A stretch of 64,000 nt of DNA from positions 1 through 64,000 of the forward strand of contig NZ_JAMOIL010000014.1 in the NCBI RefSeq assembly GCF_023656415.1. Direction: 5' to 3'. Both the position numbers and the translations under genes were made by a program. Numbering within the stretch: the first letter of the stretch is position 1; each line of letters starts with the position of its first letter. The stretch is from Nocardioides bruguierae (GTDB lineage: Bacteria > Actinomycetota > Actinomycetes > Propionibacteriales > Nocardioidaceae). Positions 49,474 to 59,036 of the stretch are shown piece by piece. Under the pieces are notes generated by a model that ran no database searches, was not told the DNA's origin, and worked only from the letters and a program-made list of their open reading frames with translations.

Positions 49474-50976
49474 GTGAACGACGCCCGCCCCCAGGTCTGG
49501 TTCCTCACCGGCAGCCAGGGCCTCTACGGCCCCGAGACGCTCGACCAGGTCGCTGCCCAGTCCCGCGAGATCGCCGAGCGGCTCGCGGCCCGCCCGGGCC
49601 TGCCCGTCGAGGTCGTCTGGCAGCCCGTCCTGCTCGACGCCGGCTCCATCCACCGGCAGATGCTCGCCGCCAACAGCGACCCCGACTGCGTCGGCGTGAT
49701 CGCCTGGATGCACACCTTCTCCCCGGCGAAGATGTGGATCTCCGGGCTCGACGCGCTGGCCAAGCCGCTGCTGCACCTGCACACGCAGCACGGCGTGGAG
49801 CTGCCGTGGTCGACCATCGACATGGACTTCATGAACCTCAACCAGGCCGCCCACGGCGACCGCGAGTTCGGGTACGTGCAGTCGCGCCTCGGCGTGGCCC
49901 GCAAGACCGTCGCCGGCCACGTCTCCTCGCCCGAGGTCGGACGCCGGGTCGAGGCCTGGGTCCGTGCGGCGCTCGGTCGGCACGAGCTGCGGAACCTGCG
50001 CCTGGCGCGCTTCGGCGACAACATGCGCGACGTCGCGGTCACCGAAGGCGACAAGGTCGACGCCCAGCTGCGCTTCGGCGTCTCGGTCAACACCTACGGC
50101 GTCAACGACCTGGTCGCCGTGGTGGACGCGGTGGAGGACGCCGACGTCGACGCGCTCGTCAAGGAGTACGCCGACCTCTACACCGTCGACCCGGCCCTGC
50201 TGCCGGGCGGCGAGCGCGAGGACTCCCTGCGCTACGGCGCCCGCGTCGAGGTGGGGCTGCGGCGGTTCCTCACCGACGGCGGCTTCGGCGCCTTCACCAC
50301 CAACTTCGAGGACCTCGGCGGCCTGCGGCAGCTGCCCGGGCTGGCCGTCCAGCGACTCATGGCCGACGGCTACGGCTTCGGCGGCGAGGGCGACTGGAAG
50401 ACGTCGGTGCTGCTGCGCGCCGTGAAGAGCATGGGCGCCGGCCTGCCCGGCGGCACCTCGTTCATGGAGGACTACACGTACCACCTGGTGCCCGGCTCGG
50501 AGAAGATCCTCGGCGCCCACATGCTCGAGGTCTGCCCGACCATCACCAGCGCCACCCCGACCCTCGAGGTCCACCCGCTCGGCATCGGCGGACGCGAGGA
50601 CCCGGTGCGCCTGCGGTTCGTCGCCGACAGCGGCCCCGGCATCGTCGTCGGCATCTCCGACATGGGCGACCGGTTCCGGCTGACGCTCAACGAGGTCGAC
50701 CTGGTGCAGCCGGACGAGGACCTGCCGCGGCTGCCCGTCGCGTGCGCGGTCTGGGAGCCGCGTCCCTCGCTCTCCACCTCCGCCGAGGCGTGGCTGATGG
50801 CCGGCGCGCCCCACCACACCGTGCTCTCCACCGCGGTCGACCGCGAGGTGCTCGAGGACTTCGCGGACGCGGTGGCCACCGAGCTCGTGGCGATCGACGG
50901 GTCCACCACCACGCGGGGCTTCCAGCGCGAGCTGCGCTGGAACGCGGCCTACCACCGTCTCGCCGAGCGGCTCTGA
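49474..50976 (+). CDS. araA: L-arabinose isomerase
   Basis: 500 residues, normal length; GTG 49474 with AGGAG 8 nt upstream. It isomerises L-arabinose to L-ribulose with a divalent metal. [17 protein letters not shown] opens the protein; [15 protein letters not shown] (~75), [17 protein letters not shown] (~122), the metal Glu regions [15 protein letters not shown] (~330) and [13 protein letters not shown] (~345), and [11 protein letters not shown] (~445) are all present. The stop overlaps the kinase start as TGATG. Cytosolic. Confidence 0.97.
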   Translation: MNDARPQVWFLTGSQGLYGPETLDQVAAQSREIAERLAARPGLPVEVVWQPVLLDAGSIHRQMLAANSDPDCVGVIAWMHTFSPAKMWISGLDALAKPLLHLHTQHGVELPWSTIDMDFMNLNQAAHGDREFGYVQSRLGVARKTVAGHVSSPEVGRRVEAWVRAALGRHELRNLRLARFGDNMRDVAVTEGDKVDAQLRFGVSVNTYGVNDLVAVVDAVEDADVDALVKEYADLYTVDPALLPGGEREDSLRYGARVEVGLRRFLTDGGFGAFTTNFEDLGGLRQLPGLAVQRLMADGYGFGGEGDWKTSVLLRAVKSMGAGLPGGTSFMEDYTYHLVPGSEKILGAHMLEVCPTITSATPTLEVHPLGIGGREDPVRLRFVADSGPGIVVGISDMGDRFRLTLNEVDLVQPDEDLPRLPVACAVWEPRPSLSTSAEAWLMAGAPHHTVLSTAVDREVLEDFADAVATELVAIDGSTTTRGFQRELRWNAAYHRLAERL

Positions 50977-52562
50977 TGAGCGAGAGCACCGCGGCCCGGG
51001 CCGTGCGCGAGGGGGAGGCCGTGCTCGGCATCGAGCTCGGCTCCACCCGGATCAAGGCCGTGCTCGTCGGGCCCGACCAGGCCACGATCGCCACCGGCTC
51101 GCACGCCTGGGAGAACCGGTTCGTCGACGGCCTGTGGACCTACGACCTGGACGACGTCGTGGCCGGCGTCCGCGCTGCCTACGCCGCGCTGGCGGCCGAC
51201 GTGGAGCGCCGCCACGGGACCCCGCTGACCCGGCTCGCCGCCTGTGGCGTCTCGGCGATGATGCACGGCTACCTGGCCCTCGACGCCGACGGCGCGCTGC
51301 TCACGCCCTTCCGCACGTGGCGCAACACCCACACCGACCGGGCGGCCGCCACCCTCAGCGACGCGCTCGAGGTGAACATCCCGCTGCGCTGGAGCGTCGC
51401 GCACCTCTACCAGGCGGTGCTGGACGAGGAGGAGCACCTCGGACGCCTCGCGCACCTGACCACGCTCGCCGGCCTCGTGCACCAGCGGCTCACCGGCGAG
51501 CGCGTGCTCGGCGTCGGCGACGCCAGCGGCATGTTCCCGGTGCTCGACGGGGACTGGGACGCCGCCCGCCTGGAGCGCACCGACGCCCTGCTGGCCGGTT
51601 CCGCCGTGCGCGGGGGCCTGCGGCCGCTCCTGCCGCGGGTGCTGAGAGCCGGCGAGCCCGCCGGCCACCTCACCGAGGACGGCGCCCGCTTCCTCGACCC
51701 CACCGGGACGCTCGAGCCGGGCGCGGCCGTCTGCCCGCCCGAGGGCGACGCCGGCACGGGGATGGTCGTCACCCGCTCCGTGGCGCCCGGCACCGGCAAC
51801 GTCAGCGCCGGGACGAGCATCTTCACGATGGTCGTGCTGGAGGGCGCGCTGGCCGGGCGGCACCACGAGATCGACCTGGTCACGACGCCGGCCGGCGACC
51901 CGGTCGCGATGGTGCACTGCAACAACGGCGCCAGCGAGCTGGAGGCCTGGGCGCGGCTCTTCCACGAGGTCGCGGCGGCCGTCGGTTCTGCGGCCGACCC
52001 CGGCACGGTCTTCGATGCCGTCGTCCGCACCGCCCTGGACGGGGCGCCGGACGGCGGTGGCCTGCTCGCCTACAACTACCTCTCGGGCGAGCCGGTGACC
52101 GGGCTCGAGGCGGGCCGCCCGCTCGTCGTGCGGCGGCCCGACAGCACCCTGAGCCTGGCGACCTTCATGCGTGTGCAGCTCTCGTCCGCGTTCGCGACGC
52201 TGCGGCGGGGGATGGACGTGCTCTCGGAGAGCGAGGGCGTGCGGGTCGGGCGGATCTTCGCCCACGGCGGCCTGTTCACGACCCCCGGCGTCGCCCAGCG
52301 GCTGCTCGCCGCGGCGCTGGACACCCCGGTCAGCGTGGCCGACGGCGCCACCGAGGGCGGTGCCTGGGGCATCGCCCTGCTGGCCGCCTACGGCGTCCGC
52401 GAGCGGCGCGACCTCGACCTGACCGCGTGGCTGGCCCACGTGCTCGGCGACGAGCCGACCGCGCTCGAGCCCGACCGCGCCGACGTCGCCGGCTTCGAGG
52501 CGTTCATGAAGAGCTGGTCGGCCGCCCTCGTGGTCGAGCGCACCGCCGTGCGGGCGGTGTGA
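50976..52562 (+). CDS. araB: FGGY-family carbohydrate kinase, probable L-ribulokinase
   Basis: 528 residues. FGGY kinases phosphorylate sugars; between araA and a mutarotase this one should make L-ribulose-5-phosphate. N-terminal phosphate loop: LGIELGSTRIKAVLVGPDQ (~17-35); substrate region SAMMHGYLALDADGALLTPFRTWRNTHT (~90); C-terminal ATP domain: GTGNVSAGTSIFTMVVL (~270), IFAHGGLFTTPGVAQRLLAAAL (~430) and VADGATEGGAWGIALLAAYG. It is not the classical E. coli AraB type and might be called a xylulokinase-like or ATPase protein by name; the role is inferred from context. Overlaps araA by TGATG. Confidence 0.85.
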   Translation: MSESTAARAVREGEAVLGIELGSTRIKAVLVGPDQATIATGSHAWENRFVDGLWTYDLDDVVAGVRAAYAALAADVERRHGTPLTRLAACGVSAMMHGYLALDADGALLTPFRTWRNTHTDRAAATLSDALEVNIPLRWSVAHLYQAVLDEEEHLGRLAHLTTLAGLVHQRLTGERVLGVGDASGMFPVLDGDWDAARLERTDALLAGSAVRGGLRPLLPRVLRAGEPAGHLTEDGARFLDPTGTLEPGAAVCPPEGDAGTGMVVTRSVAPGTGNVSAGTSIFTMVVLEGALAGRHHEIDLVTTPAGDPVAMVHCNNGASELEAWARLFHEVAAAVGSAADPGTVFDAVVRTALDGAPDGGGLLAYNYLSGEPVTGLEAGRPLVVRRPDSTLSLATFMRVQLSSAFATLRRGMDVLSESEGVRVGRIFAHGGLFTTPGVAQRLLAAALDTPVSVADGATEGGAWGIALLAAYGVRERRDLDLTAWLAHVLGDEPTALEPDRADVAGFEAFMKSWSAALVVERTAVRAV

Positions 52563-53596
52563 GCGTGCCCGACCCGCGGGGCAGGCTCCTCGGCACCCTG
52601 GACGACGGCCGCCCGGTGCGCGCCCACGTCATCGGTGCGGCCCCGGGGCCGCTGGTGGAGGTGCTCGACCTGGGGGCCGCCGTCCGCCGTCTCGAGGTGA
52701 CGGGCGGGGACGGGGTGCGCCGCGACGTCACCCTCGGCTACGCCGGCGCGCAGGAGTACGCCGACGGCGGCTACTTCCTCGGCGCCGTGGTCGGCCGGTA
52801 CGCCAACCGCATCGCCGACGGCACCTTCACCCTCGACGGCCGCGCGGTGCGGGTGGGCACCTCCGACCGCGGGCACCACCTGCACGGCGGGCCGGCCGGC
52901 TTCGACACCCGGACGTGGGACGTGCTCTCCCACGGCCCGGACCACGTCGAGCTGGGCCTGGTCAGCGAGGACGGGGACCAGGGGTTCCCCGGCCGGCTCG
53001 CCGTCACCGCCCGCTACGAGGTGGCCGGCGAGACCGTCCGCCTGGTGCTCGGCGCCGAGGCGGACGCCCCCACCCTCGTGAATCTCACCAGCCACCTCTA
53101 CCTCGACCTCGACGGCCACGGCGTGGACGACCTGCTGCTCGAGGTGCCCGCCGACGGCTACCTGCCGGTGGACGCCACCGGCATCCCTCTCGGCCCGGTG
53201 GAGCCCGTCGAGAGCACCCCGTTCGACCTGCGGGAGCCCACACGCCTGGGGGACGTCGCCAGGTCAGGCCACCCGCAGGTGGCCGCGGCCCAGGGGCTGG
53301 ACCACAACCTGGTCGTGCGCGGCACCGGGCAGCGCACGGTGGCGACGCTGACGTCCGCGCGGACCGGCACCCGCGTGACGATCGGGAGCGACCGGCCGGG
53401 CCTGCAGGTCTACACGGGCAACTTCCTGGACGGTCGGCACCCGCGCCGCGACGGCACCCTGCTGCGTCAGGGCGACGGGATCGCGCTGGAGCCCCAGCTC
53501 TTCCCCGACACCCCGCACCACCCTCACTTCGGGTCCGCGGTGCTGCGGCCGGGGGAGACCTACCGGCACGAGATCACCTGGACGTTCGGGGCCTGA
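52559..53596 (+). CDS. galM: Aldose 1-epimerase (mutarotase)
   Basis: 345 residues from a GTG overlapping the kinase stop (GTGA). Mutarotases interconvert alpha and beta anomers of galactose, glucose or arabinose. Visible landmarks are VVGRYANRIADGTFTLDGR (~82), HHLHGGPAGFDTRTWDV (~108, first catalytic His), LVNLTSHLYLDLDGHG (~180, second His) and GIALEPQLFPDTPHHPHF (~310, catalytic Glu). It supplies the anomer accepted by araA and fits the release of sugars by the alpha-galactosidase. No signal peptide. Confidence 0.9.
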   Translation: MSVPDPRGRLLGTLDDGRPVRAHVIGAAPGPLVEVLDLGAAVRRLEVTGGDGVRRDVTLGYAGAQEYADGGYFLGAVVGRYANRIADGTFTLDGRAVRVGTSDRGHHLHGGPAGFDTRTWDVLSHGPDHVELGLVSEDGDQGFPGRLAVTARYEVAGETVRLVLGAEADAPTLVNLTSHLYLDLDGHGVDDLLLEVPADGYLPVDATGIPLGPVEPVESTPFDLREPTRLGDVARSGHPQVAAAQGLDHNLVVRGTGQRTVATLTSARTGTRVTIGSDRPGLQVYTGNFLDGRHPRRDGTLLRQGDGIALEPQLFPDTPHHPHFGSAVLRPGETYRHEITWTFGA

Positions 53597-53609
53597 CGTC
53601 CTGGCCTGC

Positions 53610-55382
53610 TCACTCCAGCAGGTCGCCCTCGAGGTCGGCGAGGGTCGCGACGAGCCGCTCCGTGTCCGTCGCGGTCCAGCCCTCGGGCGGCAGCACCTGC
53701 GCCCAGGCCCGGGCCGGCGCCTGGCCGAACTCGTGGCCCTGGCCGTCGGGCACCTCGGTCGCCACCACCTGGTCGGCGGCGAGCTGGAGCATCGTGACCA
53801 CGGGCAGCCACCCGGTCTCGGGGAGCACGTCGCGCCCGGCGGGCTCCTCGGCCCAGTCGGGCTCCGAGAACGCCAGCGACCAGTCCCACCAGGTGATGGG
53901 GTCGTTGGCGTGCTGGAGGTAGCCGACCCGGGTGCCCGTCCAGGGCCCCGGGTCGGTCCAGTCGGACTCCTGGTCGGCGAAGCGAACGACCGTCCCGCCG
54001 TCGTAGGTGGGCAGCACCTCGGGCGTGCCGGGGTCCCGCTCGGTGGTGAAGCGTGACCACAGCCGGTTGTTGGCGGTCGGACCCACGAACAGGGCGCCGT
54101 CTGTGCGGGTGGCGAGGTCCTGCGCGCCGCTGAACGCGGCCTCACCGCCGAACGAGCCGAGGCTCTCGCCGCTGACCACCAGCAGCGGGCGGGCGTCGGC
54201 CGGCAGCGTCACCCAGTGTGCGTAGACCGCGTCGAACAGCAGCCTGCCGGCGTCCTGCGCGCGCTCCTGGTCGACCAGGTAGGACATCCAGCTCGGCAGG
54301 TAGGAGTACTGGATGCTGACGGTGGCGGTGTCGCCGCCCCACATCAGCTCCAGGGCGCGGGCCTGGTCCTCGTTGACCCAGCCGCGCCCCGTGCCGGTGG
54401 CGACGTTGAGCACGGCCCGGTCGAAGCCGCCGGCGCGCACGAGCTCGGCGACGGCGAGGTCCGCCTGAGCGGCGAGGTCCTGCTCGTCGCTGCCTGCCGG
54501 CGCCCCGACGTAGGCGCGCACGGGTTGCTCGGCGTCGGTGCCCGTGAACGCGGCGACCTGCTCGGTGCTCAGCGCGTTGGTGACGAAGACGCGGCCCTGG
54601 CGGCCGAGGTCCTCCCACGCCACCAGGGAGTCCGGGCTGCCGGAGAGCTCGGTGGCCGCGGGGGCGTCGACGTCGGAGGTGTAGTCGTCGTTGATGCCGG
54701 CGAAGGTGCGGTCCAGCGCCCCGACGACCGCGCCGCCGAGCACGCCGGTGGCCAGGCCCCACAGCACCCAAGCGACCAGGGCGGCGCCCACGGTCAGCGC
54801 GAGGCGCGGCGGCAGCACTCGTCCGACCTGCGTGGCCGTCCACGCCCCCAGGCGGCGCACGCCCCGAGCGGCCGCGACGAGGAGGACGAGGAGCACGGCG
54901 GTGAGCAGCACCTGCTTCACGTCGGCACCGACGCCGTCGCGTGGCACGCCCACCGCGTCGCGCAGCCGGTCGTCCCACCGGTGGCCGAGCACCAGCGCCA
55001 CCAGCGTCCCGAGGGCGCCGAGGCCGGCGATCCAGGGTCGGGCCAGGCGCCGCGCCTGAGGCCCGCCCCACGAGCGACCACCCTGCACGACCCAGCCGAC
55101 GAGCGCCCCGGCGCCGTAGCCGAGGAACGCGCACACGGCCGAGACGAGCGCCTGGAGGACGGGGCCCAGCGGCAGGAGCGAGGGGGTGAGCGAGGCCCAC
55201 AGGCCGAGAAGGGCACCGACGGCCGGTGCCGGGTCGACGGTGGGCAGCCGGTCGCGCACCCGGCGCGCCGCCCGCACCCAGGGCGCGGGCGTGAGCAGCG
55301 TGCTGCCCCCTTGGTCGGGGCGCCGGTCGTCGAGGTTCGGGCCGTCGAGGTTCGGGTCGTCGGTGCCGACGGAGGGGCTCAC
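53610..55382 (-). CDS. Membrane alpha/beta-hydrolase family protein (DUF2319 type)
   Basis: 590 residues from GTG 55382. The N-terminal half has about five to six membrane helices (LLGLWASLTPSLLPLGPVLQALVSAVCAFLGYGAGALVGW ~58-98 onward to ~220), the C-terminal half (~240-590) is an extracytoplasmic or cytosolic alpha/beta-hydrolase-like domain with RVFVTNALSTEQV, LLVVSGESLGSFGGEAAFSG (~400; the G-E-S-L-G nucleophile elbow) and GYLQHANDPITWWDWSL (~480). The two parts correspond to the actinobacterial 'alpha/beta-hydrolase family' N- and C-terminal domains, whose substrate is not known. Convergent with galM, 13 bp apart. Confidence 0.87.
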   Translation of the reverse strand: MSPSVGTDDPNLDGPNLDDRRPDQGGSTLLTPAPWVRAARRVRDRLPTVDPAPAVGALLGLWASLTPSLLPLGPVLQALVSAVCAFLGYGAGALVGWVVQGGRSWGGPQARRLARPWIAGLGALGTLVALVLGHRWDDRLRDAVGVPRDGVGADVKQVLLTAVLLVLLVAAARGVRRLGAWTATQVGRVLPPRLALTVGAALVAWVLWGLATGVLGGAVVGALDRTFAGINDDYTSDVDAPAATELSGSPDSLVAWEDLGRQGRVFVTNALSTEQVAAFTGTDAEQPVRAYVGAPAGSDEQDLAAQADLAVAELVRAGGFDRAVLNVATGTGRGWVNEDQARALELMWGGDTATVSIQYSYLPSWMSYLVDQERAQDAGRLLFDAVYAHWVTLPADARPLLVVSGESLGSFGGEAAFSGAQDLATRTDGALFVGPTANNRLWSRFTTERDPGTPEVLPTYDGGTVVRFADQESDWTDPGPWTGTRVGYLQHANDPITWWDWSLAFSEPDWAEEPAGRDVLPETGWLPVVTMLQLAADQVVATEVPDGQGHEFGQAPARAWAQVLPPEGWTATDTERLVATLADLEGDLLE

Positions 55383-55436
55383 CCTGCCGATGCTGGCACC
55401 GGCCTCAGCACCGGCGGCAGGGTCGGTGGACCCGGG

Positions 55437-56303
55437 TCAGCCCAGGTCGGGCACGTCGGTGGCACGCCCGGTGAAGGTGGGGTCGCGCTTGTCCAGGAAG
55501 GCGGCCACACCCTCCTTGCCGTCACCGACGGACGCCAGCCACATCGCGAGGCTATCGCGGCGGTGCGCCTCCAGCGGGTGGGTCGCGCCCGCTCCGGCGT
55601 TCATCAGACGACGGGTCATCGCGACCGCGGCGGCCGAGCGCCCCACGACGAAGGAGCGGGCCAGGGCGACGGCGGCCGGCACCAGGTCCTCGGGCTCGTG
55701 CACGGACCGCACCAGCCCCACCTCCAGGGCGTGGTCGGCGTCCACCACGTCGGCCGAATAGACCAGCTCCAGTGCTCGCGGCAGGCCGATCAGGCGGGGC
55801 AGGAAGTACGAGGACGCGGCCTCGGGCACGATCCCGAGCCGGCCGAAGACGAACCCGATGCGTGCCCGGCTGCCGGCCATCCGCACGTCCATCGCGAGCG
55901 TCATCGTGGCGCCGATGCCGACGGCGGCGCCGTTGATCGCCGCCACCACCGGCTTGTCGCAGTCGTGGATCGCCAGCGTCAGCTTGCCGCCGGTGTCGCG
56001 CACCCCGCTCTCCCAGGGCTCCTCGGTCAGGTGCTCGCGCAGGTCGGCGGCAGTGGGGGAGAGCGTCTCGTCGAGGCCGAAGACGTTGCCCTCGCCGGTG
56101 AGGTCCATGCCGGCGCAGAACGCCCGCCCCTCACCGGTGACGACCACCGCGCGCACGGCGTCGTCGGCCTTGACGGCGCGGAACGCCTCCAGCAGCTCGC
56201 GGGCCATCGTCAGGTCGAAGGCGTTGAGCTGCTCGGGCCGGTGCAGGGTCAGGAGCAGGATGCCGTCCTCGTCCAGCTCCCAGCGCAAGGTCTCGAAGTC
56301 CAC
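55437..56303 (-). CDS. Enoyl-CoA hydratase/isomerase family protein
   Basis: 288 residues from GTG 56303 with SD GAGGAG. Crotonase-fold enzymes hydrate or isomerise acyl-CoA esters. LTLHRPEQLNAFDLTMARELL (~18), oxyanion loop GRAFCAGMDLTGEGN (~60) and KPVVAAINGAAVGIGATMTLAMDVRMA (~115) followed by FGRLGIVPEAASSYFLPRLIG (~150), where Glu is catalytic. Near-full typical length plus a ~20-residue insertion (FGLDETLSPTAADLREHL). Divergent from the monooxygenase cluster with a 184-bp gap; there is no evidence that it belongs to that pathway. Confidence 0.92.
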   Translation of the reverse strand: MDFETLRWELDEDGILLLTLHRPEQLNAFDLTMARELLEAFRAVKADDAVRAVVVTGEGRAFCAGMDLTGEGNVFGLDETLSPTAADLREHLTEEPWESGVRDTGGKLTLAIHDCDKPVVAAINGAAVGIGATMTLAMDVRMAGSRARIGFVFGRLGIVPEAASSYFLPRLIGLPRALELVYSADVVDADHALEVGLVRSVHEPEDLVPAAVALARSFVVGRSAAAVAMTRRLMNAGAGATHPLEAHRRDSLAMWLASVGDGKEGVAAFLDKRDPTFTGRATDVPDLG

Positions 56304-56390
56304 GGGTGTCTCCTCACGACGTCGGTCACGGCATCGTTTCAGCGACCGCGGTCGTGGGGTGTGGCGGGGGTTACGTGCCCAAGGTCCGCG

Positions 56391-56450
56391 GGTGGCGCAA
56401 TCGACGCTTCACCCCGCCACGTCGGACGCGTAACAGCAGATTCCTACCGT
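56391..56450 (+). promoter_or_regulatory. Conserved 60-bp promoter block A of the monooxygenase cluster
   Basis: GGTGGCGCAA (56391), CTTCACCC (56407-56414), CGCGTAAC (56427-56434) and GATTCCTA (56439-56446), then CGT. Each element recurs at identical spacing in block B (59984-60043) before the second transcription unit. It ends 38 bp before the GTG at 56488. Probably RNA polymerase plus activator contacts for a shared regulator. Confidence 0.7.
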
Positions 56451-56487
56451 CGGGACCACGACCCCCGCGAGCCTGGATCGAGACGAC

Positions 56488-57810
56488 GTGACCACGAGAA
56501 CGATGCACTTGAGCATCAACCTGACGGAGTACGGGCGGCACTCGGGGGCCTGGCGGCACCCGCAGGCGGACGTCTCGCAGATCCCGAACCTGGCGGCCTA
56601 CCAGCACGCCTGCGAGTGGGCGGAGAAGGGGTTCTTCGACCAGGGTTTCCTCGCCGACAGCCCGGTCCACACGTGGGGCCCGACGAGCACGACGACGACC
56701 CGCCTGGACGCCATGGAGATGGCCGGCGCGCTGGCCGCGAGCACGACCCACCTGGGCCTCATCGCGACGATGTCGACCAGCTACACCGACCCCTACGAGG
56801 TCGCGCGCCGCGGCGCCTCGCTGAGCAACCTCTCGGGCGGGCGCATCGGCCTCAACTTCGTCGCCTCCCAGGGCGACGAGATGGCTCGCAACTACCAGCT
56901 GGCCAACGAGAACCCGCGGCCGGTGCGCTACGCCCGCTACCGCGAGTACCTCGAAGTCGTGACAAGGCTCTGGGACGCGGCTCCCGACGGCGACGGACCG
57001 GGGGAGCGCGTCTCCTTCCACGGTGAGCACCTGGACCTCGAGGCGACGCTGGACGTCGCCAAGCCGGCGCACGGGCGCCCGATCATCGTCCAGGCCGGGC
57101 AGTCGGCCGAGGGCCGCGACCTGGCCGCCCGCTGGGCCGACGCGATCTACGCGGCCGGCACGACGGTGGAGCACGGTCGCGAGTACTACGCCGACATCAA
57201 GCGCCGCGCCGCCGCCTACGGCCGCGACCCCGACGGCATCAAGGTCATCATGGGGATCGCGCCGTTCATCGGCGAGACCACGGCCGAGGCCCACGAGCTG
57301 CGCCACCTGCTCGACGACTTCCACGCCGAGGGCGCGGACACGATCGCGCACCTCTCCCGCGTCCTCGAGCACGACCTGTCGGGGTACGACCCGGCCGGGC
57401 CGCTGCCGTTCGACGAGCTGCCCGAGGTCCGCTCGGCCAGCGTCGGCATGGCGACGATGTTCGTCCGCATCGCTCGCGAGGAGGGCCTGACGCTGGAGCA
57501 GATCGCCTACCGCTCCTACGTCGGCGGCCTGGCGAACATGCAGTTCATCTCCACCGGCGACCCCGTGCACGTGGCCGACGAGATGCAGCTCTGGTACGAG
57601 ACGGGCGCGGCGGACGGCTTCTCGCTGGTGGCGCCCAACGTGGGCCCGACGATGGAGAACTTCGTCTCCCTGGTGGTGCCGATCCTCCAGGAGCGCGGCG
57701 TGGCCCGCACGTCCTACGAGGCCACCTCGCTGCCCGGCCACTTCGGTCTCACCGCACCGCTCGACCCCCGGCACACGCTGCCTGCCGGCGCACAGAGCCT
57801 GCCGCTGTGA
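56488..57810 (+). CDS. LLM-class flavin-dependent monooxygenase (NtaA/SnaA/DszA family), A1
   Basis: 440 residues from GTG 56488. Members use reduced FMN from a separate reductase and O2 to split C-N or C-S bonds in chelators, sulfones and similar compounds. MHLSINLTEYGRHSGAWRHP at the start, DQGFLADSPVHTWGPTSTTT, the TIM-barrel landmark GRIGLNFVASQGDEMARNY (~130) and GRPIIVQAGQSAEGRDLAARWADAIYAAG (~193) are diagnostic. Closely resembles the partial gene at 62794. No flavin reductase is present nearby. It overlaps the MFS gene start (GTGA). Substrate unknown. Confidence 0.9.
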   Translation: MTTRTMHLSINLTEYGRHSGAWRHPQADVSQIPNLAAYQHACEWAEKGFFDQGFLADSPVHTWGPTSTTTTRLDAMEMAGALAASTTHLGLIATMSTSYTDPYEVARRGASLSNLSGGRIGLNFVASQGDEMARNYQLANENPRPVRYARYREYLEVVTRLWDAAPDGDGPGERVSFHGEHLDLEATLDVAKPAHGRPIIVQAGQSAEGRDLAARWADAIYAAGTTVEHGREYYADIKRRAAAYGRDPDGIKVIMGIAPFIGETTAEAHELRHLLDDFHAEGADTIAHLSRVLEHDLSGYDPAGPLPFDELPEVRSASVGMATMFVRIAREEGLTLEQIAYRSYVGGLANMQFISTGDPVHVADEMQLWYETGAADGFSLVAPNVGPTMENFVSLVVPILQERGVARTSYEATSLPGHFGLTAPLDPRHTLPAGAQSLPL

Positions 57811-59036
57811 CCGCCCTGTCGGAGAAGCCCGCCGCCGCGCCCCCGGGCTCTGCGGGCACCGTGCTGCGCCGGTTCGCCGGCCCGGTCTACGTGCCGGCCA
57901 CCATGTACGCCATCGGTCAGGGCGCCGTCTTGCCCATCCTCGGAGTCGCCGCCCACAACCTCGGCGCGAGCTACGCGACCGCGGCCCTCATCGGTGGACT
58001 GCCCGCCGTCGGCGTCCTGGTCGGGGACGGCCCGGCGGGCTCGTTCGTGGCCCGGGTGGGCGAGAAGCGAGGCATGCTCGTCTCGGCTGCCCTGACCCTG
58101 ATCTGCTGCCTGGCCGTCGTGCTCGCCGGCTCGCTGGTCGTGCTGACGATCGCGGCGCTGGTCAGCGGCGCGGCGTCCTCGATCTTCCTGCTCGCTCGGC
58201 ACAGTCTGCTCACCGAGCTGGTGCCCCCGCACTTCCGGGCCCGCTCGCTGGCGCTGCTGGCAGGCACCTACCGGGCCGGCATCACCATCGGCCCGTTCGC
58301 GGCGGCCGCCCTGATCGCCCGGTTCGGGGTGCTCTCGGCCTTCTGGATACAGGTCGTCGCCTGCCTGGTCGTGAGCGCTTACCTGCTGATCGCGCCCGAC
58401 CCCGAGCGCGAGCTCAAGCCCCAGCACGTGATCGACCAGCCGAGCCTGGGCCTGGTGCGGATGGCCCGCGAGCACGCCTCGGTGCTGGTGATGGTCGGCG
58501 GACCGATGGCGATCCTCATGCTGCTGCGCAACACGATGACCGTCATCGTCCCGCTGTGGGGCGTGGCCATCGACATCCCCGAGTCGCAGATCGCGATCGC
58601 GGTCGGCATCTCGGGCCTGCTCCAGCTGGCCCTCGTCTACACCGCCGGCCAGCTGGCCGACCGGTTCGGCCGCATGTGGGTCGCCATGCCCGTCACCGTC
58701 GGCATCGCCCTGGGCCACCTGCTCCTGCTCACCGCCCACGAGCTCGTCGGCTACGTCGCGGTCGTGTGCCTGCTCTCGATCGCCAACGGGTTCGGCGGAG
58801 GCATCATGATGACCATCGGCTCGGACCTCGCGCCGCTGGGCCGGGCGCCGGAGTTCCTCGGCCTGTGGCGCCTGGTCAACGACGGCGGTGGCGCGGTCGC
58901 GCCGTTCGTCCTCTCCGGCGCTGCGGCGCTGGTCTCGCTGAGCTTCGCGGCCGCCACCCTCTCGGGCATCGGGCTCGTCGGCGCCGGGCTCCTCTGGCGG
59001 TTCCTGCCGCGCTACCTGGAGAGGGGACGCGTGTGA
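57807..59036 (+). CDS. MFS transporter of the monooxygenase cluster
   Basis: 409 residues, about 12 helices, GTG start overlapping the monooxygenase stop. AGSFVARVGEKRGMLVSAALTL (~78) corresponds to the loop 2-3 region (motif A), ARHSLLTELVPPHFRARSLALLAGTYRAGITIGPFAAAALIARFG covers helices 4-5, and GQLADRFGRMWVAMPV (~277) is the second motif A copy. It may import the cluster's substrate or export a product; co-transcription supports the link. Confidence 0.88.
   Translation: MTALSEKPAAAPPGSAGTVLRRFAGPVYVPATMYAIGQGAVLPILGVAAHNLGASYATAALIGGLPAVGVLVGDGPAGSFVARVGEKRGMLVSAALTLICCLAVVLAGSLVVLTIAALVSGAASSIFLLARHSLLTELVPPHFRARSLALLAGTYRAGITIGPFAAAALIARFGVLSAFWIQVVACLVVSAYLLIAPDPERELKPQHVIDQPSLGLVRMAREHASVLVMVGGPMAILMLLRNTMTVIVPLWGVAIDIPESQIAIAVGISGLLQLALVYTAGQLADRFGRMWVAMPVTVGIALGHLLLLTAHELVGYVAVVCLLSIANGFGGGIMMTIGSDLAPLGRAPEFLGLWRLVNDGGGAVAPFVLSGAAALVSLSFAAATLSGIGLVGAGLLWRFLPRYLERGRV

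Noticed and set aside
55437..56303. Enoyl-CoA hydratase as part of the monooxygenase pathway
   Set aside because: It is on the opposite strand, has its own SD and promoter side, and lacks the conserved 60-bp block; no acyl-CoA ligase or dehydrogenase accompanies it.
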